A stretch of 64,000 nt of DNA, from contig CABMIH010000088.1 in NCBI GenBank assembly GCA_902386205.1, positions 16,418 through 80,417 on the forward strand, given 5' to 3'. The stretch is from an uncultured archaeon (GTDB lineage Archaea; Halobacteriota; Methanosarcinia; Methanosarcinales; Methanoperedenaceae). The translations under genes and the position numbers were made by a program. Shown one piece after another: positions 43,164-53,530 of the stretch. Positions within the stretch are counted from its first letter, which is position 1. Every line of letters begins with the position of its first letter. A model generated the notes under the pieces. It saw only the letters and a program-made list of their open reading frames with translations. It did no database searches and had not been told where the DNA came from.

Positions 43164-44789
43164 ATGACACCAACAAAAAGCAATTCAGATCCTTCATCTG
43201 GAAGCCAGGCGCCATTCCATGAAAAAGAAACCGGGGAGAATTACCTCAGCCTGTTCAATACTGTAAGCGATGCAGTGATAACAAGCGACCTTGAAGATCG
43301 CATAATGTCATGGAACCGGAGCGCAGAGAAAATATTTGGCAGGAAGTCTCAGGATGTCATAGGAAAAAACCTTTCACAATTAACAGTCCCGTTTGAACTG
43401 TGGGATGAAAGGGAAGCTGTGCTCCGTCATGTCAAATCGGGCTCTATGACTGCGGGCATAGATACACAACGTCTGCGCGGGGATGAGACATTGATAAACG
43501 TGAGTATGACAACTTCTCCTGTCAGGGATGCTAATTTCAATATAGTTGGAGTTTTATATGTATTCAAAGATTTAGATGAGTCCATGCGGATGAGGGAGGA
43601 GTTAAAAGAAGGTGAAGAAAAATTCCACTCGGTTGTCCAATCCAAAACAGATGCGGTCATCCTGTCAGACAGCATTGGAAAGATCATTTCCTGGAACCGT
43701 GGCGCGCAAAAAATATTCCAGTATTCAGAAGAGGAAGTGCTGGGTAAACCCCTCACCATCCTGATACCCGAAAGGTTCAGGATACCCCACGAAAATGGTT
43801 TAAAATGGATGATCTCTACAGGCGAATCACACATAATCGGAAAAACCGTAAAATTATACGGTCTTCGCAAAGATAGAAGTGAATTCCCCATAGACCTTAC
43901 TCTTTCCAAATGGCGCAAAGGGAAAACATCATTTTATAGTGGTATTATCCGTGATATCACACAGCGCAAAAAAGCTGAAGAAATATTGTTTGACATTGAG
44001 TGCCGAAAGCGCCTCTCGGATATCGGCAGCAATGCAAATTATATAACTGACCGTAAAAAAGCCGAAGAAATATCTCTTGAAAATATGCGATTAACACTTG
44101 CAGGTAAAGCAGAATCAGAATTCCTTGCCGGTATAAGCCATGAATTTCGCACGCCTTTGAATTCTATCATCGGCTTTGCAGAACTCCTGAAACAGAAAAT
44201 GCAGGGGGACTTAAATAAAAAACAGGAACAATATGTGGGCAATGTACTTACAAGCGGCAAATACCTGCTTAACCTTGTGGATAATCTTGAGCTAAAGATG
44301 GTGGAGGCAGATAAGATCCAGCTTGTCATTGAAAAAGTCTCAGTTCCTGAGGTCATAAATGAAATAATCCTCCTTGTAAAAGAAAAGGCTGTAAAGCAAA
44401 ACGTAACTTTAAAAAAAGATATCGACCCGCAGCTTGACTTTATTGAGGCTGATAAACGGAGGCTAAGGCAGATGCTTTTTAACCTTGCCAGCAACGCGAT
44501 AAAATTTAGCAAGGCAAAAGGGGGAACTGTAACAATAACTGCAAAAAAGGCAGGAGGTTTGGCAAAATTCCAGGTAATTGATACAGGTATCGGGATCGAG
44601 GAAAAAAAGTTGGCGGTGTTATTTGATCAGCATGCTGATGCTGGCAAAGGAAAAAATGAAGGTTCAGGACTTGGACTTATTATCTCAAAGAAACTGGTCG
44701 AGTCGCATGGCGGTACAATAACGGCAGAAAGCAAATACGGCGCTGGTAGTACCTTTACTTTTCAGCTTCCTCTCATAGCAAAAGTATGA
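43164..44789 (+). CDS. PAS-PAS histidine kinase
   Basis: A 541-residue soluble kinase. Two PAS domains (~25-140: AVITSDLEDRIMSWNRSAEKIFG; ~155-270: AVILSDSIGKIISWNRGAQKIFQ) precede a dimerisation/phosphoacceptor domain with His326 in SHEFRTPLN and an ATPase domain (NLASNAIKFS; DTGIGIE; GSGLGL). The usual [14 protein letters not shown] segment after the H box is altered to LVDNLELKMVEAD and the ATP lid reads FDQHADAGKGKN, so activity may be changed. First gene of the kinase island. No ribosome site is visible. Confidence 0.92.
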   Translation: MTPTKSNSDPSSGSQAPFHEKETGENYLSLFNTVSDAVITSDLEDRIMSWNRSAEKIFGRKSQDVIGKNLSQLTVPFELWDEREAVLRHVKSGSMTAGIDTQRLRGDETLINVSMTTSPVRDANFNIVGVLYVFKDLDESMRMREELKEGEEKFHSVVQSKTDAVILSDSIGKIISWNRGAQKIFQYSEEEVLGKPLTILIPERFRIPHENGLKWMISTGESHIIGKTVKLYGLRKDRSEFPIDLTLSKWRKGKTSFYSGIIRDITQRKKAEEILFDIECRKRLSDIGSNANYITDRKKAEEISLENMRLTLAGKAESEFLAGISHEFRTPLNSIIGFAELLKQKMQGDLNKKQEQYVGNVLTSGKYLLNLVDNLELKMVEADKIQLVIEKVSVPEVINEIILLVKEKAVKQNVTLKKDIDPQLDFIEADKRRLRQMLFNLASNAIKFSKAKGGTVTITAKKAGGLAKFQVIDTGIGIEEKKLAVLFDQHADAGKGKNEGSGLGLIISKKLVESHGGTITAESKYGAGSTFTFQLPLIAKV

Positions 44790-44907
44790 GAAAATATTTT
44801 AACTGTATAAACTCTTTTATAGGATAATTATATAAACTATTAGTAATCATGATAATTATGCTTATGATGACCATAATTTGAATTTAAGATAATGGGGATG
44901 TGTATTA

Positions 44908-46407
44908 ATGGCAGAAACACGGATACTGGTCGTAGAAGATGAAGTTATTGTGGCAGATGACATACGCAGGACCCTGCAAAACCAGGGTTATGCCGTCCCT
45001 TCAACAGTAACTTCAGGTGAAGACGCAATAAAAAAAGCAAAGGAGAACAATCCCGACCTGGCATTGATGGATATTTTTTTGCAGGGCAAGATGGATGGGA
45101 TTGAAACTGCGAAGATAATACGTTCGCTTTTTGATATTCCTGTGATATATCTCACGGCATATTCAGATAAAAAAATACTGGAGAGGGCAAAAATAACGGA
45201 ACCTTTCGGTTATATCATCAAACCCTTCAAAGAAAGGGAATTGAACATTGCAATTGAAATAGCGCTCTTCAAACACAAAATGGAGAAGGAATTAAATGAG
45301 AGCAGGAAATGGTTTAACACGGCCCTCCAGAGCATCAGTGACGGCGTAATTGCCACAGACCAGAAAGGTTTTGTGAAATTCATGAATCCTGTTGCCCAGT
45401 TTATGACAGGTTGGGGGCAGGAGGAAGCCAGAGGGAAACTCCTGATGGATGTGCTTTACATTTCAGATGGAGATAAAAACGGCATTATAGACCCGATCAG
45501 CGGCGGAACTGGTTCTACTAAGGGGTATCGGACTGCACTGGTTTCCAGGAACAAAACAAAAACTCACATCGACCTTCGAAGCGCTCCAATCAGGGAAGAG
45601 GACGGAACTATTAGAGGCACTGTTTTTGTATTCCGTGATATCACCGAACAAAAGAGAACCGAAGAGATACGTATCGAAAAAGAACGTCTCGCATATGCAA
45701 GCCAGGCCAAATCAGAATTCCTTGCAAATATGAGCCATGAGCTCCGCACACCCTTGAATGCGATAATTGGCTTTTCGGAACTGCTGGTACAGAAGAAAGC
45801 TGGCTATCTTAATGAAAAACAAGAACGATATGTGGATAATGTTATTTCAGGCAGCAGACATCTGCTTAACCTTATCAATGATATTCTTGACCTTTCCAAG
45901 GTGGAAGCAAGAAAAGTTGAACTTTCCATCGAGCAGGTATCAGTACCGGATGCCATAAATGAAGCACTAATGCTCATTAATGAAAAGGCAGCAAAGCATA
46001 ATGTAAACCTGAATAAGGATTTTGACCCGCAACTTGACATTATAGAGGCAGACAGGCAGAGGTTCAAGCAGATACTTTTCAACCTTCTGAGCAACGCTGT
46101 GAAATTCAGCAAGGAAGAGGGAGGCACAGTAACAATAAGTACGAAAAAAGAAGGGGAAATGGCAAAAATTTCGGTTTCAGATACAGGTGTCGGTATAAAG
46201 GACGAAGACATTGGTAAATTATTCAAGACATTCGGGCAGCTTGATACGGGTGGCTCAAGGAAATTAGAGGGTACTGGTCTCGGGCTTGCTATTTCAAAGA
46301 ACCTTGTAGAATTGCACGGAGGCGAAATAACGGTAGAGAGCAGGTACGGAGCAGGCAGTACTTTCACCTTCAAGTTTCCCCTTGCTGCAAAAAAACAAAC
46401 AAGCTAA
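44908..46407 (+). CDS. Hybrid receiver-PAS histidine kinase
   Basis: A 499-residue protein. An N-terminal receiver domain (Asp55 phosphoacceptor in DLALMD, acidic pair E10-D11, TAYSD, Lys in IIKPF) is followed by one PAS domain (~130-250) and a kinase core with His277 in [10 protein letters not shown] box [17 protein letters not shown] and GTGLGL. The N-terminal receiver suggests it takes phosphate from another kinase in the island. Its stop overlaps the next start by one base. A TATA-like ttatataaac lies in the 118-base gap upstream. Confidence 0.94.
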   Translation: MAETRILVVEDEVIVADDIRRTLQNQGYAVPSTVTSGEDAIKKAKENNPDLALMDIFLQGKMDGIETAKIIRSLFDIPVIYLTAYSDKKILERAKITEPFGYIIKPFKERELNIAIEIALFKHKMEKELNESRKWFNTALQSISDGVIATDQKGFVKFMNPVAQFMTGWGQEEARGKLLMDVLYISDGDKNGIIDPISGGTGSTKGYRTALVSRNKTKTHIDLRSAPIREEDGTIRGTVFVFRDITEQKRTEEIRIEKERLAYASQAKSEFLANMSHELRTPLNAIIGFSELLVQKKAGYLNEKQERYVDNVISGSRHLLNLINDILDLSKVEARKVELSIEQVSVPDAINEALMLINEKAAKHNVNLNKDFDPQLDIIEADRQRFKQILFNLLSNAVKFSKEEGGTVTISTKKEGEMAKISVSDTGVGIKDEDIGKLFKTFGQLDTGGSRKLEGTGLGLAISKNLVELHGGEITVESRYGAGSTFTFKFPLAAKKQTS

Positions 46408-49400
46408 TGGGGATACCAATGGTGGAAACAAAGATACTTGTAGTTGAAGATGAGGTCATTGTTGCTGATGACATACAAAAAAGTCTTAATAACCTCGGAT
46501 ACACAGTCCCTGCGACTGCATCTTCCGGAGAAACTGCTATAAAAAAAGCCGGGGAATATATTCCGGATTTGGTCTTAATGGATATCGTGCTGCAGGGCGA
46601 GCTGGATGGGATTGAAACAGCAAAGCAGATACGTTCCCGGTATGACATCCCTGTTGTGTACCTCACGGCATTTTCAGATAAGAAAACGCTTGAGAGGGCA
46701 AAAATAACAGAGCCGTTCGGTTATATTATTAAACCCTTCAGAGAGAGGGAATTGAAAATAGCCATTGAAATCGCCCTCTTAAAACACAACATGGAGAGGA
46801 GATTAAAAGAAACCAAGGAACGGTTCACAACAACGCTGAAAAGCATAAGCGATGCCGTGATCGCCACTGACTCGAAAGGTTGTATGAAATTTATGAATCC
46901 TGCGGCGCAGGCGCTGACAGGATGGGAACTGAAAGCGGCGGAAGGGAAGCACCTCGAAGAGATATTCAATATTATGATCGAAGAACTTGTGGCTGTACAG
47001 GGAAGCCCGGGATTCGAATATAGAACCATATTGATTTCAAGGAACGGGACAAAAATACCCATTGAAGGGAGCCGCGCCCCTATAAAAGATGATAAAGGGA
47101 ACATCACAGGTACGGTTATTGTTTTTCGGGATATTACCCGGCGCAAGAAAGCTGAGGAGGCGCTGCGCCACCAGGGTGAACATTTCCGTTTGCTCATTGA
47201 GAATATTTCTGATGTAATAACGATCCTGAAAGAGGACGGAACCATAAGTTATCAAAGCCCTTCTATCGAACATGTGACCGGATACAAACCTGAAGAATTA
47301 ATAGGCAGAAATGCTTTTGAGCTTATTTATCCTGAAGATTTGCAGCATGTTCTCGGCGCCTTCAATGAAGGAATCCGGAATCCGGAGTCCACAAAATCAG
47401 TCGAGTACCGTTTCAGGCATAAGAACGGCTCATGGATTTTTTTTGAATCCATAGGCAAGAGTCTTCTTGATAATAATGAACCAGGAAGAGTGATAGTCAA
47501 TTCCCGTGACATTACTGACCGCAAGCGCGCTGAAGAAGCGTTCAGGGAAAGTGAGGAACAAATCCGGCTTCTGTTGAATTCAACGGCAGAAGCAATATAT
47601 GGCATTGACCTTAACGGGAACTGCACATTCTGCAATCCCGCATGTCTTCATATTCTGGGATATGAGCGTCCCAATGCCCTGATAAGCAAAAACATGCACG
47701 CTTTGATCCACCATAGCCGACCGGACGGCAGACCGTATGATGTGAAGGAATGCCATATTTTTCAGGCTTTCAGGAAAGGGAAAGGTGTCCATATCGAAAA
47801 CGAGGTTCTCTGGCGCAAGGATGGTTCAAGCTTTCCTGCTGAATACTGGTCATACCCTATCCGAAGGAACAATGCGGTGGTAGGCGCCGTGATTACGTTT
47901 TTTGATATAACGGAACGCAGGCAGGCTGAGGAAAAGGTGTATGAGACTTCCAGATACGCCCGCGGTCTGATCGAGGCAAGCCTTGACCCGCTCGTTACCA
48001 TAAGCAAAGAAGGAATAATAACCGATGTCAATCATGCCACTGAACTCGTGACAGGAACAAAACGTGAGATGCTTATTGGAAGCGATTTCTTGGATTATTT
48101 TACCGAACCTGAAAAAGCAAAAAAAGGATACAAGGAGGCTTTTGAGAACGGCTTTGTCAGGGATTATCCGCTTGCTATTCGCCATTCATCGGGTAAAGTA
48201 ACTGACGTACTATATAATGCGGCCGTGTATAAGGACGCTGCGGGTAATGTCGCAGGAGTATTTGCGGCAGCAAGGGACATCACGGACCGCAAGCGCGCCG
48301 AGGAAGCATTGCACAGATCTGAAGAAAAATATCGAACTATGATCGAGAATTCCAATGACATGATATGGACCCTTGATAAACAGGGGAATTTCGTATATTA
48401 TAATAAGAGAGCTGAGGAAGTGAGCGGATACGACCTGTCCGAACGGATTGGAAAGAGCTTTGCACCCATAATAGTTCCTGAAGATTTGTCCCGGATAAAT
48501 GAGATTTTCCTGGATACGATTTCAGGTAAACCCCAGCAGTACGAGGTAAACATCTATAAAAAAGACAGGTCGATCCTGACTTTATCTGTGAACACTGCCC
48601 CGATCTTCGAATCAGGTGAAGTAGTTGGAACAGTAAGCTTTGGCAGGGATATAACCGAGCAAAAGAAGACTGAGGAAATACGTATCGAAAAAGAGCGTCT
48701 TGCAGGGATTAGCAGGGCAAAATCGGAATTCCTCGCCAATATGAGCCATGAGCTTCGCACGCCACTGAATGCGATCATTGGTTTTTCAGAACTTCTAAAA
48801 AATAAGGTTGCCGGAGAACTCACTGAAAAACAGGGACATTATGTCGAAAATGTCATTATCAGCAGCAGACACCTTCTTTCACTTATTAACGACATACTCG
48901 ACCTCTCCAAGATAGAAGCCGGAAAGATCGAACTTCAGATAGAAAATATACCGATACCTGCGATCATAGACGTATCTACCACGCTAATAAATGAGAAGGC
49001 AATAAAACATAATATCACCCTGAAAAAAGAACTTGACCCCGGACTCGATTACATAGAGGCTGACCCCCAAAGGTTCAAGCAGATACTTTTCAACCTTCTC
49101 AGCAATGCCGTAAAATTCAGTAAGGACAGCGGGATCGTAACTATAACCGCGAAAAAGGAAGGGGTTATGGCAAAATTCCAGGTAAGAGACACGGGTATCG
49201 GAATAAAAGAAGAAAACCTTGGAAAATTATTCAAGGCCTTTGAACAGCTCGAATCTGGGATTTCGAAGGCATACGAAGGAACGGGTCTTGGTCTTTCCAT
49301 CACAAAGAAACTGGTCGAACTGCATGGCGGCACGATTACCGCAGAAAGCAAATACGGGGAAGGCAGTACGTTTACCTTTTTGATTCCAATTGTACAAAAA

Positions 49401-49433
49401 TCAGGCAAAAGTGAATCGTATGGCAAAACATAA
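46407..49433 (+). CDS. Hybrid receiver-(PAS)5 histidine kinase
   Basis: A 1008-residue soluble sensor. A receiver (Asp59) is followed by five PAS domains at about 140-250, 257-375, 385-510, 517-635 and 640-755, then the kinase core (His781 in [22 protein letters not shown]). The third PAS has the Cys-rich CTFCNPACLHILGY and HALIHHSRPDGRP segment, shared with the PAS of the kinase at 53.5 kb. It is translationally linked (TAATG) to the previous gene and has a near-identical receiver, so the two arose by duplication. Confidence 0.94.
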   Translation: MGIPMVETKILVVEDEVIVADDIQKSLNNLGYTVPATASSGETAIKKAGEYIPDLVLMDIVLQGELDGIETAKQIRSRYDIPVVYLTAFSDKKTLERAKITEPFGYIIKPFRERELKIAIEIALLKHNMERRLKETKERFTTTLKSISDAVIATDSKGCMKFMNPAAQALTGWELKAAEGKHLEEIFNIMIEELVAVQGSPGFEYRTILISRNGTKIPIEGSRAPIKDDKGNITGTVIVFRDITRRKKAEEALRHQGEHFRLLIENISDVITILKEDGTISYQSPSIEHVTGYKPEELIGRNAFELIYPEDLQHVLGAFNEGIRNPESTKSVEYRFRHKNGSWIFFESIGKSLLDNNEPGRVIVNSRDITDRKRAEEAFRESEEQIRLLLNSTAEAIYGIDLNGNCTFCNPACLHILGYERPNALISKNMHALIHHSRPDGRPYDVKECHIFQAFRKGKGVHIENEVLWRKDGSSFPAEYWSYPIRRNNAVVGAVITFFDITERRQAEEKVYETSRYARGLIEASLDPLVTISKEGIITDVNHATELVTGTKREMLIGSDFLDYFTEPEKAKKGYKEAFENGFVRDYPLAIRHSSGKVTDVLYNAAVYKDAAGNVAGVFAAARDITDRKRAEEALHRSEEKYRTMIENSNDMIWTLDKQGNFVYYNKRAEEVSGYDLSERIGKSFAPIIVPEDLSRINEIFLDTISGKPQQYEVNIYKKDRSILTLSVNTAPIFESGEVVGTVSFGRDITEQKKTEEIRIEKERLAGISRAKSEFLANMSHELRTPLNAIIGFSELLKNKVAGELTEKQGHYVENVIISSRHLLSLINDILDLSKIEAGKIELQIENIPIPAIIDVSTTLINEKAIKHNITLKKELDPGLDYIEADPQRFKQILFNLLSNAVKFSKDSGIVTITAKKEGVMAKFQVRDTGIGIKEENLGKLFKAFEQLESGISKAYEGTGLGLSITKKLVELHGGTITAESKYGEGSTFTFLIPIVQKSGKSESYGKT

Positions 49434-49483
49434 GGAATATAACTATATATTATGAGCATAATGGTAATGATTGATACAGAAAC

Positions 49484-50602
49484 ATGAAGGATATATACCG
49501 CAATATATTCGATAATGCCAGTGAAGCAATAATAGCGACCGACCTTGATAACAATATCATTTTATGGAACTGGAGCGCTGAAAAAATTTTCGGGTGGAAA
49601 GCAGAGGAGGTCATTGGAAAGGATCTTTTCTGGCTTATCGCGCCGTCCATGCTGATTGAGGAGAACAGGCAGATGGCCCGCGATGCCCTGGATGGAAAAA
49701 CTGTTACAGGGCTTGAAAATGTATTGATACGTAAGGACGGGTCAAGTGTATATGTCAACCTGACGACTTCCATATTACTGGATCAAGGCCGGAATAAAAC
49801 TGGCATATCATTCATTATACGGGACATTACGGAATTCCAGAAATCAGAAGAAATACAGATAGATAAAACACGCCTCATGCTTGCGAACAAGGCAAAAACC
49901 GAGTTCCTGGCAATAATGAGCCACGAACTCCGGACCCCCCTGAATTCGATAATCGGCTTTTCGGAACTTTTAAAGCATCAGGCAAAGAGCGAATTGAATG
50001 AAAAGCAGATACATTATCTGGACAACGTCATTTCAAGCAGCAAGCATCTTCTCAACCTTATCAATGACATTCTTGACATCTCCATGGAAGAATCAGGAAA
50101 AATGGAATTGAAAATCGAGAAGATACCCTTAACTGAAGCCATCGATGAGGTAATGGATCTTATAAACAAAACCGCTGCTGAGCATAATGTAATTCTGGAA
50201 AAAGAACTGGATCCCGAACTTGAGTTCCTGGAAGCTGACAGGCAGTGGTTCAACCAGATACTTCTTAAGCTGCTTGGCAATGCTATCAAATTCAGCAAGG
50301 CCGAAGGAGGGACTATCACATTAAAATCCAGGAAATCAGGTGAAATGGCAGAGTTCCGGGTTTCAGATACCGGGATAGGGATAAGAAAAGAGGATATGGG
50401 AAAATTATTCAGGCGATTCGCCCAGATTGAATCAGGGAGTTCAAGAAAATACGGGGGCAGCGGACTTGGGCTTTCGATAACGAAGAAATTGATCGAGATG
50501 CATGGCGGCAAGATCACGGCCGAAAGCAAGTATGGGGAAGGAACAACGTTTACATTTACACTCCCGATCGAGAGAAAAATGACGTCTAAGGTGTTATCAT
50601 GA
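49484..50602 (+). CDS. PAS histidine kinase
   Basis: A 372-residue soluble kinase with one PAS domain (~1-120) and a full kinase core (His147 in [33 protein letters not shown]). The whole protein closely matches the C-terminal half of the next gene, including the GWKAEEVIGKDLF and IQIDKTRLMLANKAKTEFLA segments. This points to recent tandem duplication. Its stop overlaps the next start (ATGA). Confidence 0.93.
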   Translation: MKDIYRNIFDNASEAIIATDLDNNIILWNWSAEKIFGWKAEEVIGKDLFWLIAPSMLIEENRQMARDALDGKTVTGLENVLIRKDGSSVYVNLTTSILLDQGRNKTGISFIIRDITEFQKSEEIQIDKTRLMLANKAKTEFLAIMSHELRTPLNSIIGFSELLKHQAKSELNEKQIHYLDNVISSSKHLLNLINDILDISMEESGKMELKIEKIPLTEAIDEVMDLINKTAAEHNVILEKELDPELEFLEADRQWFNQILLKLLGNAIKFSKAEGGTITLKSRKSGEMAEFRVSDTGIGIRKEDMGKLFRRFAQIESGSSRKYGGSGLGLSITKKLIEMHGGKITAESKYGEGTTFTFTLPIERKMTSKVLS

Positions 50603-52878
50603 AAATTTTGCAGAAATTGGCTATGGGATTTTTAATTTTTGTCTTATTATTGCTGATCGTTGGCGTTCTCTCTTTCCTGGAACTAAATGATATCGCTGAA
50701 CCCCTGAATAATGAGATACCACGAAGTATAAAAGATGTCTCCGAAACATCATACATTGATTCATTATCCCAGTTCATACGTTATTATGATGAAGTCCTGA
50801 CCCAATCTGCAAGAAATTATGCTTTTACCCAGGATAAAAAATGGAAAGAACGATATTTAGAAAACGAACCAAAACTGGATAAAATAATAAAAGAAGCAAT
50901 CCGTCTTGGAGGGGAAACAGATAAAGAATTTTTTTCAAGTATTGATGAAGCGAATATCGCTCTTGTAAAAATGGAATATAGATCCATGGAATATGTAGAT
51001 AATGGACAAAAAGAAGAAGCAATTAAATTATTAGAGAGCGAGGAATATTGGAGACAAAAAGAGATTTACAAATCAGGCCTGATGCAATATGTCCAGATGA
51101 GAGGGAAAAAATATGATGAAGCACTTACAGCATCTACAAAAACAGTATCTGACATAACGGAACACACCGGAATTCAGATTGAAAATGACAAACGAACAAT
51201 TTCAATAATTATCATTCTGTCATCAGTATTTTTGGCTATCACAGTTATTTTATTCTACTGGTCTATTTTAAAACCGATATCTAAATTGATGACTTCTGTC
51301 AATGAGATCAGTCGCGGAAATCTTGATGCGAAGATAGATATTCACTCTAATGATGAATTGGGATTGCTGGCTTCTGCTTTTAATAAAATGACAGGAGAGC
51401 TGGCTAAAACAACAATCTCAAAAGATTATATGGATAGTATTATCAGAAGTTTGTTCGACATGCTGGTTGTGGTATCACCTGAAGGCATAATCCAGACCGT
51501 GAACCAGGCCACATGCAACGTGCTTGGGTACAGGACTGAGGAACTTTTAGGAAAAAAAGTTACTGAAATACTTGCCGAAGACGATGTACTATTAAAAGGT
51601 TCATTTCTTGATCTGATTGAAAAAGGCTCTATCAATAATGTTGATAAAATATTTCTGTCAAAAGATGGCAGGAAAATACCTGTTCTTTTTTCATCCACGA
51701 TGATGCACAATGATGCCGGCAATATCCAGGGAATCATATGTATCGCTAAAGACATGACTGAGCGCAGGAGCCTGGAAGAAAGATACCGCTGCATTTTCGA
51801 TAACTCCAGCGATGCGATACTGACGACTGACCTTGATAACAATATTACGTCATGGAACCGGAGCGCTGAAAAAATTTTCGGATGGAAAGCAGAGGAGGTC
51901 ATTGGAAAGGATCTTTTCCAGTTGATCGCCCCGTCCATGCTTATAGAAGAAAACAGGCAGATCGCCCATGATGCGCTGGAAGGAAAAACTGTTACAGGGC
52001 TTGAAAATGTGCTATTGCGCAAGGACGGGGCAAGCGTATATGTGAATTTGACGACATCTCTCCTCCAGGATATTAGCAAGAATAAGATCGGCATATCATT
52101 CGTAATAAGGGACATCACTGAACTTCGAAAATCAGAGGAAATACAGATAGATAAAACACGCCTCATGCTTGCGAACAAGGCAAAAACCGAGTTCCTGGCA
52201 ATAATGAGCCACGAACTCCGCACTCCCCTGAATTCGATAATCGGTTTTTCAGAACTTTTAAAGCAGCAGGTACAGGGTGAATTAAAGGAAAAGCAGATGC
52301 ATTATCTTGACAACATTATTTCAAGCGGCAGGCATCTCCTCAACCTGATTAACGATATTCTTGACCTCTCCAGGGTGGAGTCCGGGAAAATAGAACTGAA
52401 AATAGAGAAGATCCCTTTGCATGAGGCCATCGAAGAAGAAACCGACCTCATAAAAGAAACAGCTTCAAAGAATAATGTGATACTGAAAATAGAAATAGAT
52501 CCGCAGATTGAGTTCGTAGAAGCTGACAGGCAGAGGTTCAAGCAGGTGCTATTCAACCTGCTTGGCAATGCCGTAAAATTCAGCAAGCCTGAAGGCGGAA
52601 CTGTCACATTGACTGCAAGAAAGGCGGGCGATATGGCAGAGTTTCGTGTATCGGATACCGGCATAGGGATAAAAAAAGAGGACATGGAAAAATTATTCAG
52701 GGAATTCGCCCAGCTTGAATCAGGAAGCTCAAGAAAATACGGGGGCACCGGGCTTGGGCTTTCCATTTCAAAACAACTTGTTGAACTGCACGGAGGCACA
52801 ATCGTAGCAGAAAGCAGGTATGGAGAAGGCAGTACTTTTGCCTTTTCACTTCCGATCATAGCAAATGGAGGAAAATAA
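50599..52878 (+). CDS. Membrane HAMP-PAS-PAS histidine kinase
   Basis: A 759-residue sensor. Membrane helix at ~5-27, a helical extracellular domain of ~170 residues (four-helix-bundle type), second membrane helix at ~199-219, HAMP (~220-270, SRGNLDAKIDIHSNDELG), PAS (~275-390, VVVSPEGIIQTVNQATCNVLGY), a second PAS (~395-510) nearly identical to that of the preceding gene, and kinase core with His538. No ligand is known. It is followed by a stand-alone receiver, the likely output partner. Confidence 0.94.
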   Translation: MKILQKLAMGFLIFVLLLLIVGVLSFLELNDIAEPLNNEIPRSIKDVSETSYIDSLSQFIRYYDEVLTQSARNYAFTQDKKWKERYLENEPKLDKIIKEAIRLGGETDKEFFSSIDEANIALVKMEYRSMEYVDNGQKEEAIKLLESEEYWRQKEIYKSGLMQYVQMRGKKYDEALTASTKTVSDITEHTGIQIENDKRTISIIIILSSVFLAITVILFYWSILKPISKLMTSVNEISRGNLDAKIDIHSNDELGLLASAFNKMTGELAKTTISKDYMDSIIRSLFDMLVVVSPEGIIQTVNQATCNVLGYRTEELLGKKVTEILAEDDVLLKGSFLDLIEKGSINNVDKIFLSKDGRKIPVLFSSTMMHNDAGNIQGIICIAKDMTERRSLEERYRCIFDNSSDAILTTDLDNNITSWNRSAEKIFGWKAEEVIGKDLFQLIAPSMLIEENRQIAHDALEGKTVTGLENVLLRKDGASVYVNLTTSLLQDISKNKIGISFVIRDITELRKSEEIQIDKTRLMLANKAKTEFLAIMSHELRTPLNSIIGFSELLKQQVQGELKEKQMHYLDNIISSGRHLLNLINDILDLSRVESGKIELKIEKIPLHEAIEEETDLIKETASKNNVILKIEIDPQIEFVEADRQRFKQVLFNLLGNAVKFSKPEGGTVTLTARKAGDMAEFRVSDTGIGIKKEDMEKLFREFAQLESGSSRKYGGTGLGLSISKQLVELHGGTIVAESRYGEGSTFAFSLPIIANGGK

Positions 52879-52882
52879 AAAA

Positions 52883-53245
52883 ATGACAAAAGTGCTTGTA
52901 GTTGAAGATAACCCGTTCAACATGGAACTGGTGCTTGAAATACTGGATGGTATGGGTTTTGGCGCCAGCGGGGCGGTGAATGGGGCTGAAGCGATCAAGA
53001 ATGTGGAAAAAGAAGTCTATGACCTGGTGCTGATGGACATAGAACTTCCGGGCATGGATGGCGTTGCGATATCAAAAATTATCAGGAGCAGGCCACAGTA
53101 TAAGAACGTGCCCATGATAGCCCTGACGGCATATGCGATGAAAGGGGATAAGGAGAGATTCCTTGCAGCGGGCTTTGATGATTACATATCAAAACCGCTG
53201 GATGTTCCCGATTTCATGAAAAGGATGGAGAAATACAGGAAATAA
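52883..53245 (+). CDS. Stand-alone response regulator receiver
   Basis: A 120-residue single-domain receiver (CheY/Spo0F/DivK type): MTKVLVVEDNPFNMELVLEIL, Asp52 in DLVLMDIELPGMDG, Thr in ALTAYAMKG and Lys in YISKPLD. The start at 52883 is preferred because ggagg lies 11 bases upstream; an upstream ATG at 52865 contains that site. It overlaps nothing downstream and has no output domain, so it relays phosphate or binds a partner protein. Confidence 0.94.
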   Translation: MTKVLVVEDNPFNMELVLEILDGMGFGASGAVNGAEAIKNVEKEVYDLVLMDIELPGMDGVAISKIIRSRPQYKNVPMIALTAYAMKGDKERFLAAGFDDYISKPLDVPDFMKRMEKYRK

Positions 53246-53248
53246 GCT

Positions 53249-53530
53249 ATGGAACTTCAGGAAAGCGAAGTAGTTACTCTGGTACTGGGTTTTGCTTCAA
53301 TCCTGACATTAATGTCCGTCTTCTGGAAAAAAGAAATGCAAAAGCTCCATTTATTCTATGCGGGGTTTATATTCATTATCTGCGCTTATATCTTCACGGT
53401 CGTTGAAGGTATTTTCTGGAGTGAATTATTCAACCAGCTTGAACAAATGTCATATGCGTTATCCGGGATTTTATTTGCAGCGGGTTGCAGGTCTCTTATG
53501 CTGCATCTGGAATCTGATGAGGTTGCATGA
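53249..53530 (+). CDS. Small membrane protein linked to a histidine kinase
   Basis: A 93-residue protein with three hydrophobic helices (about residues 8-24, 33-55 and 66-82) and no recognised domain. It overlaps the next gene's start by four bases (ATGA). That gene also starts with three membrane helices, so the pair may form one six-helix sensor unit. Only structure-level evidence. Confidence 0.72.
   Translation: MELQESEVVTLVLGFASILTLMSVFWKKEMQKLHLFYAGFIFIICAYIFTVVEGIFWSELFNQLEQMSYALSGILFAAGCRSLMLHLESDEVA

Noticed and set aside
43012..43215. 67-codon minus-strand ORF at the start of the first kinase
   Set aside because: Overlaps the kinase start and has no clear start signal. Similarity to any family could not be recognised, although its C-terminal half looks protein-like.
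45804..46373. Repeated long antisense ORFs under each kinase core (also at 50014, 52302, 54837, 58188, 61621)
   Set aside because: They recur because the kinase cores are alike. All are Ser/Pro-rich complementary frames, not genes.
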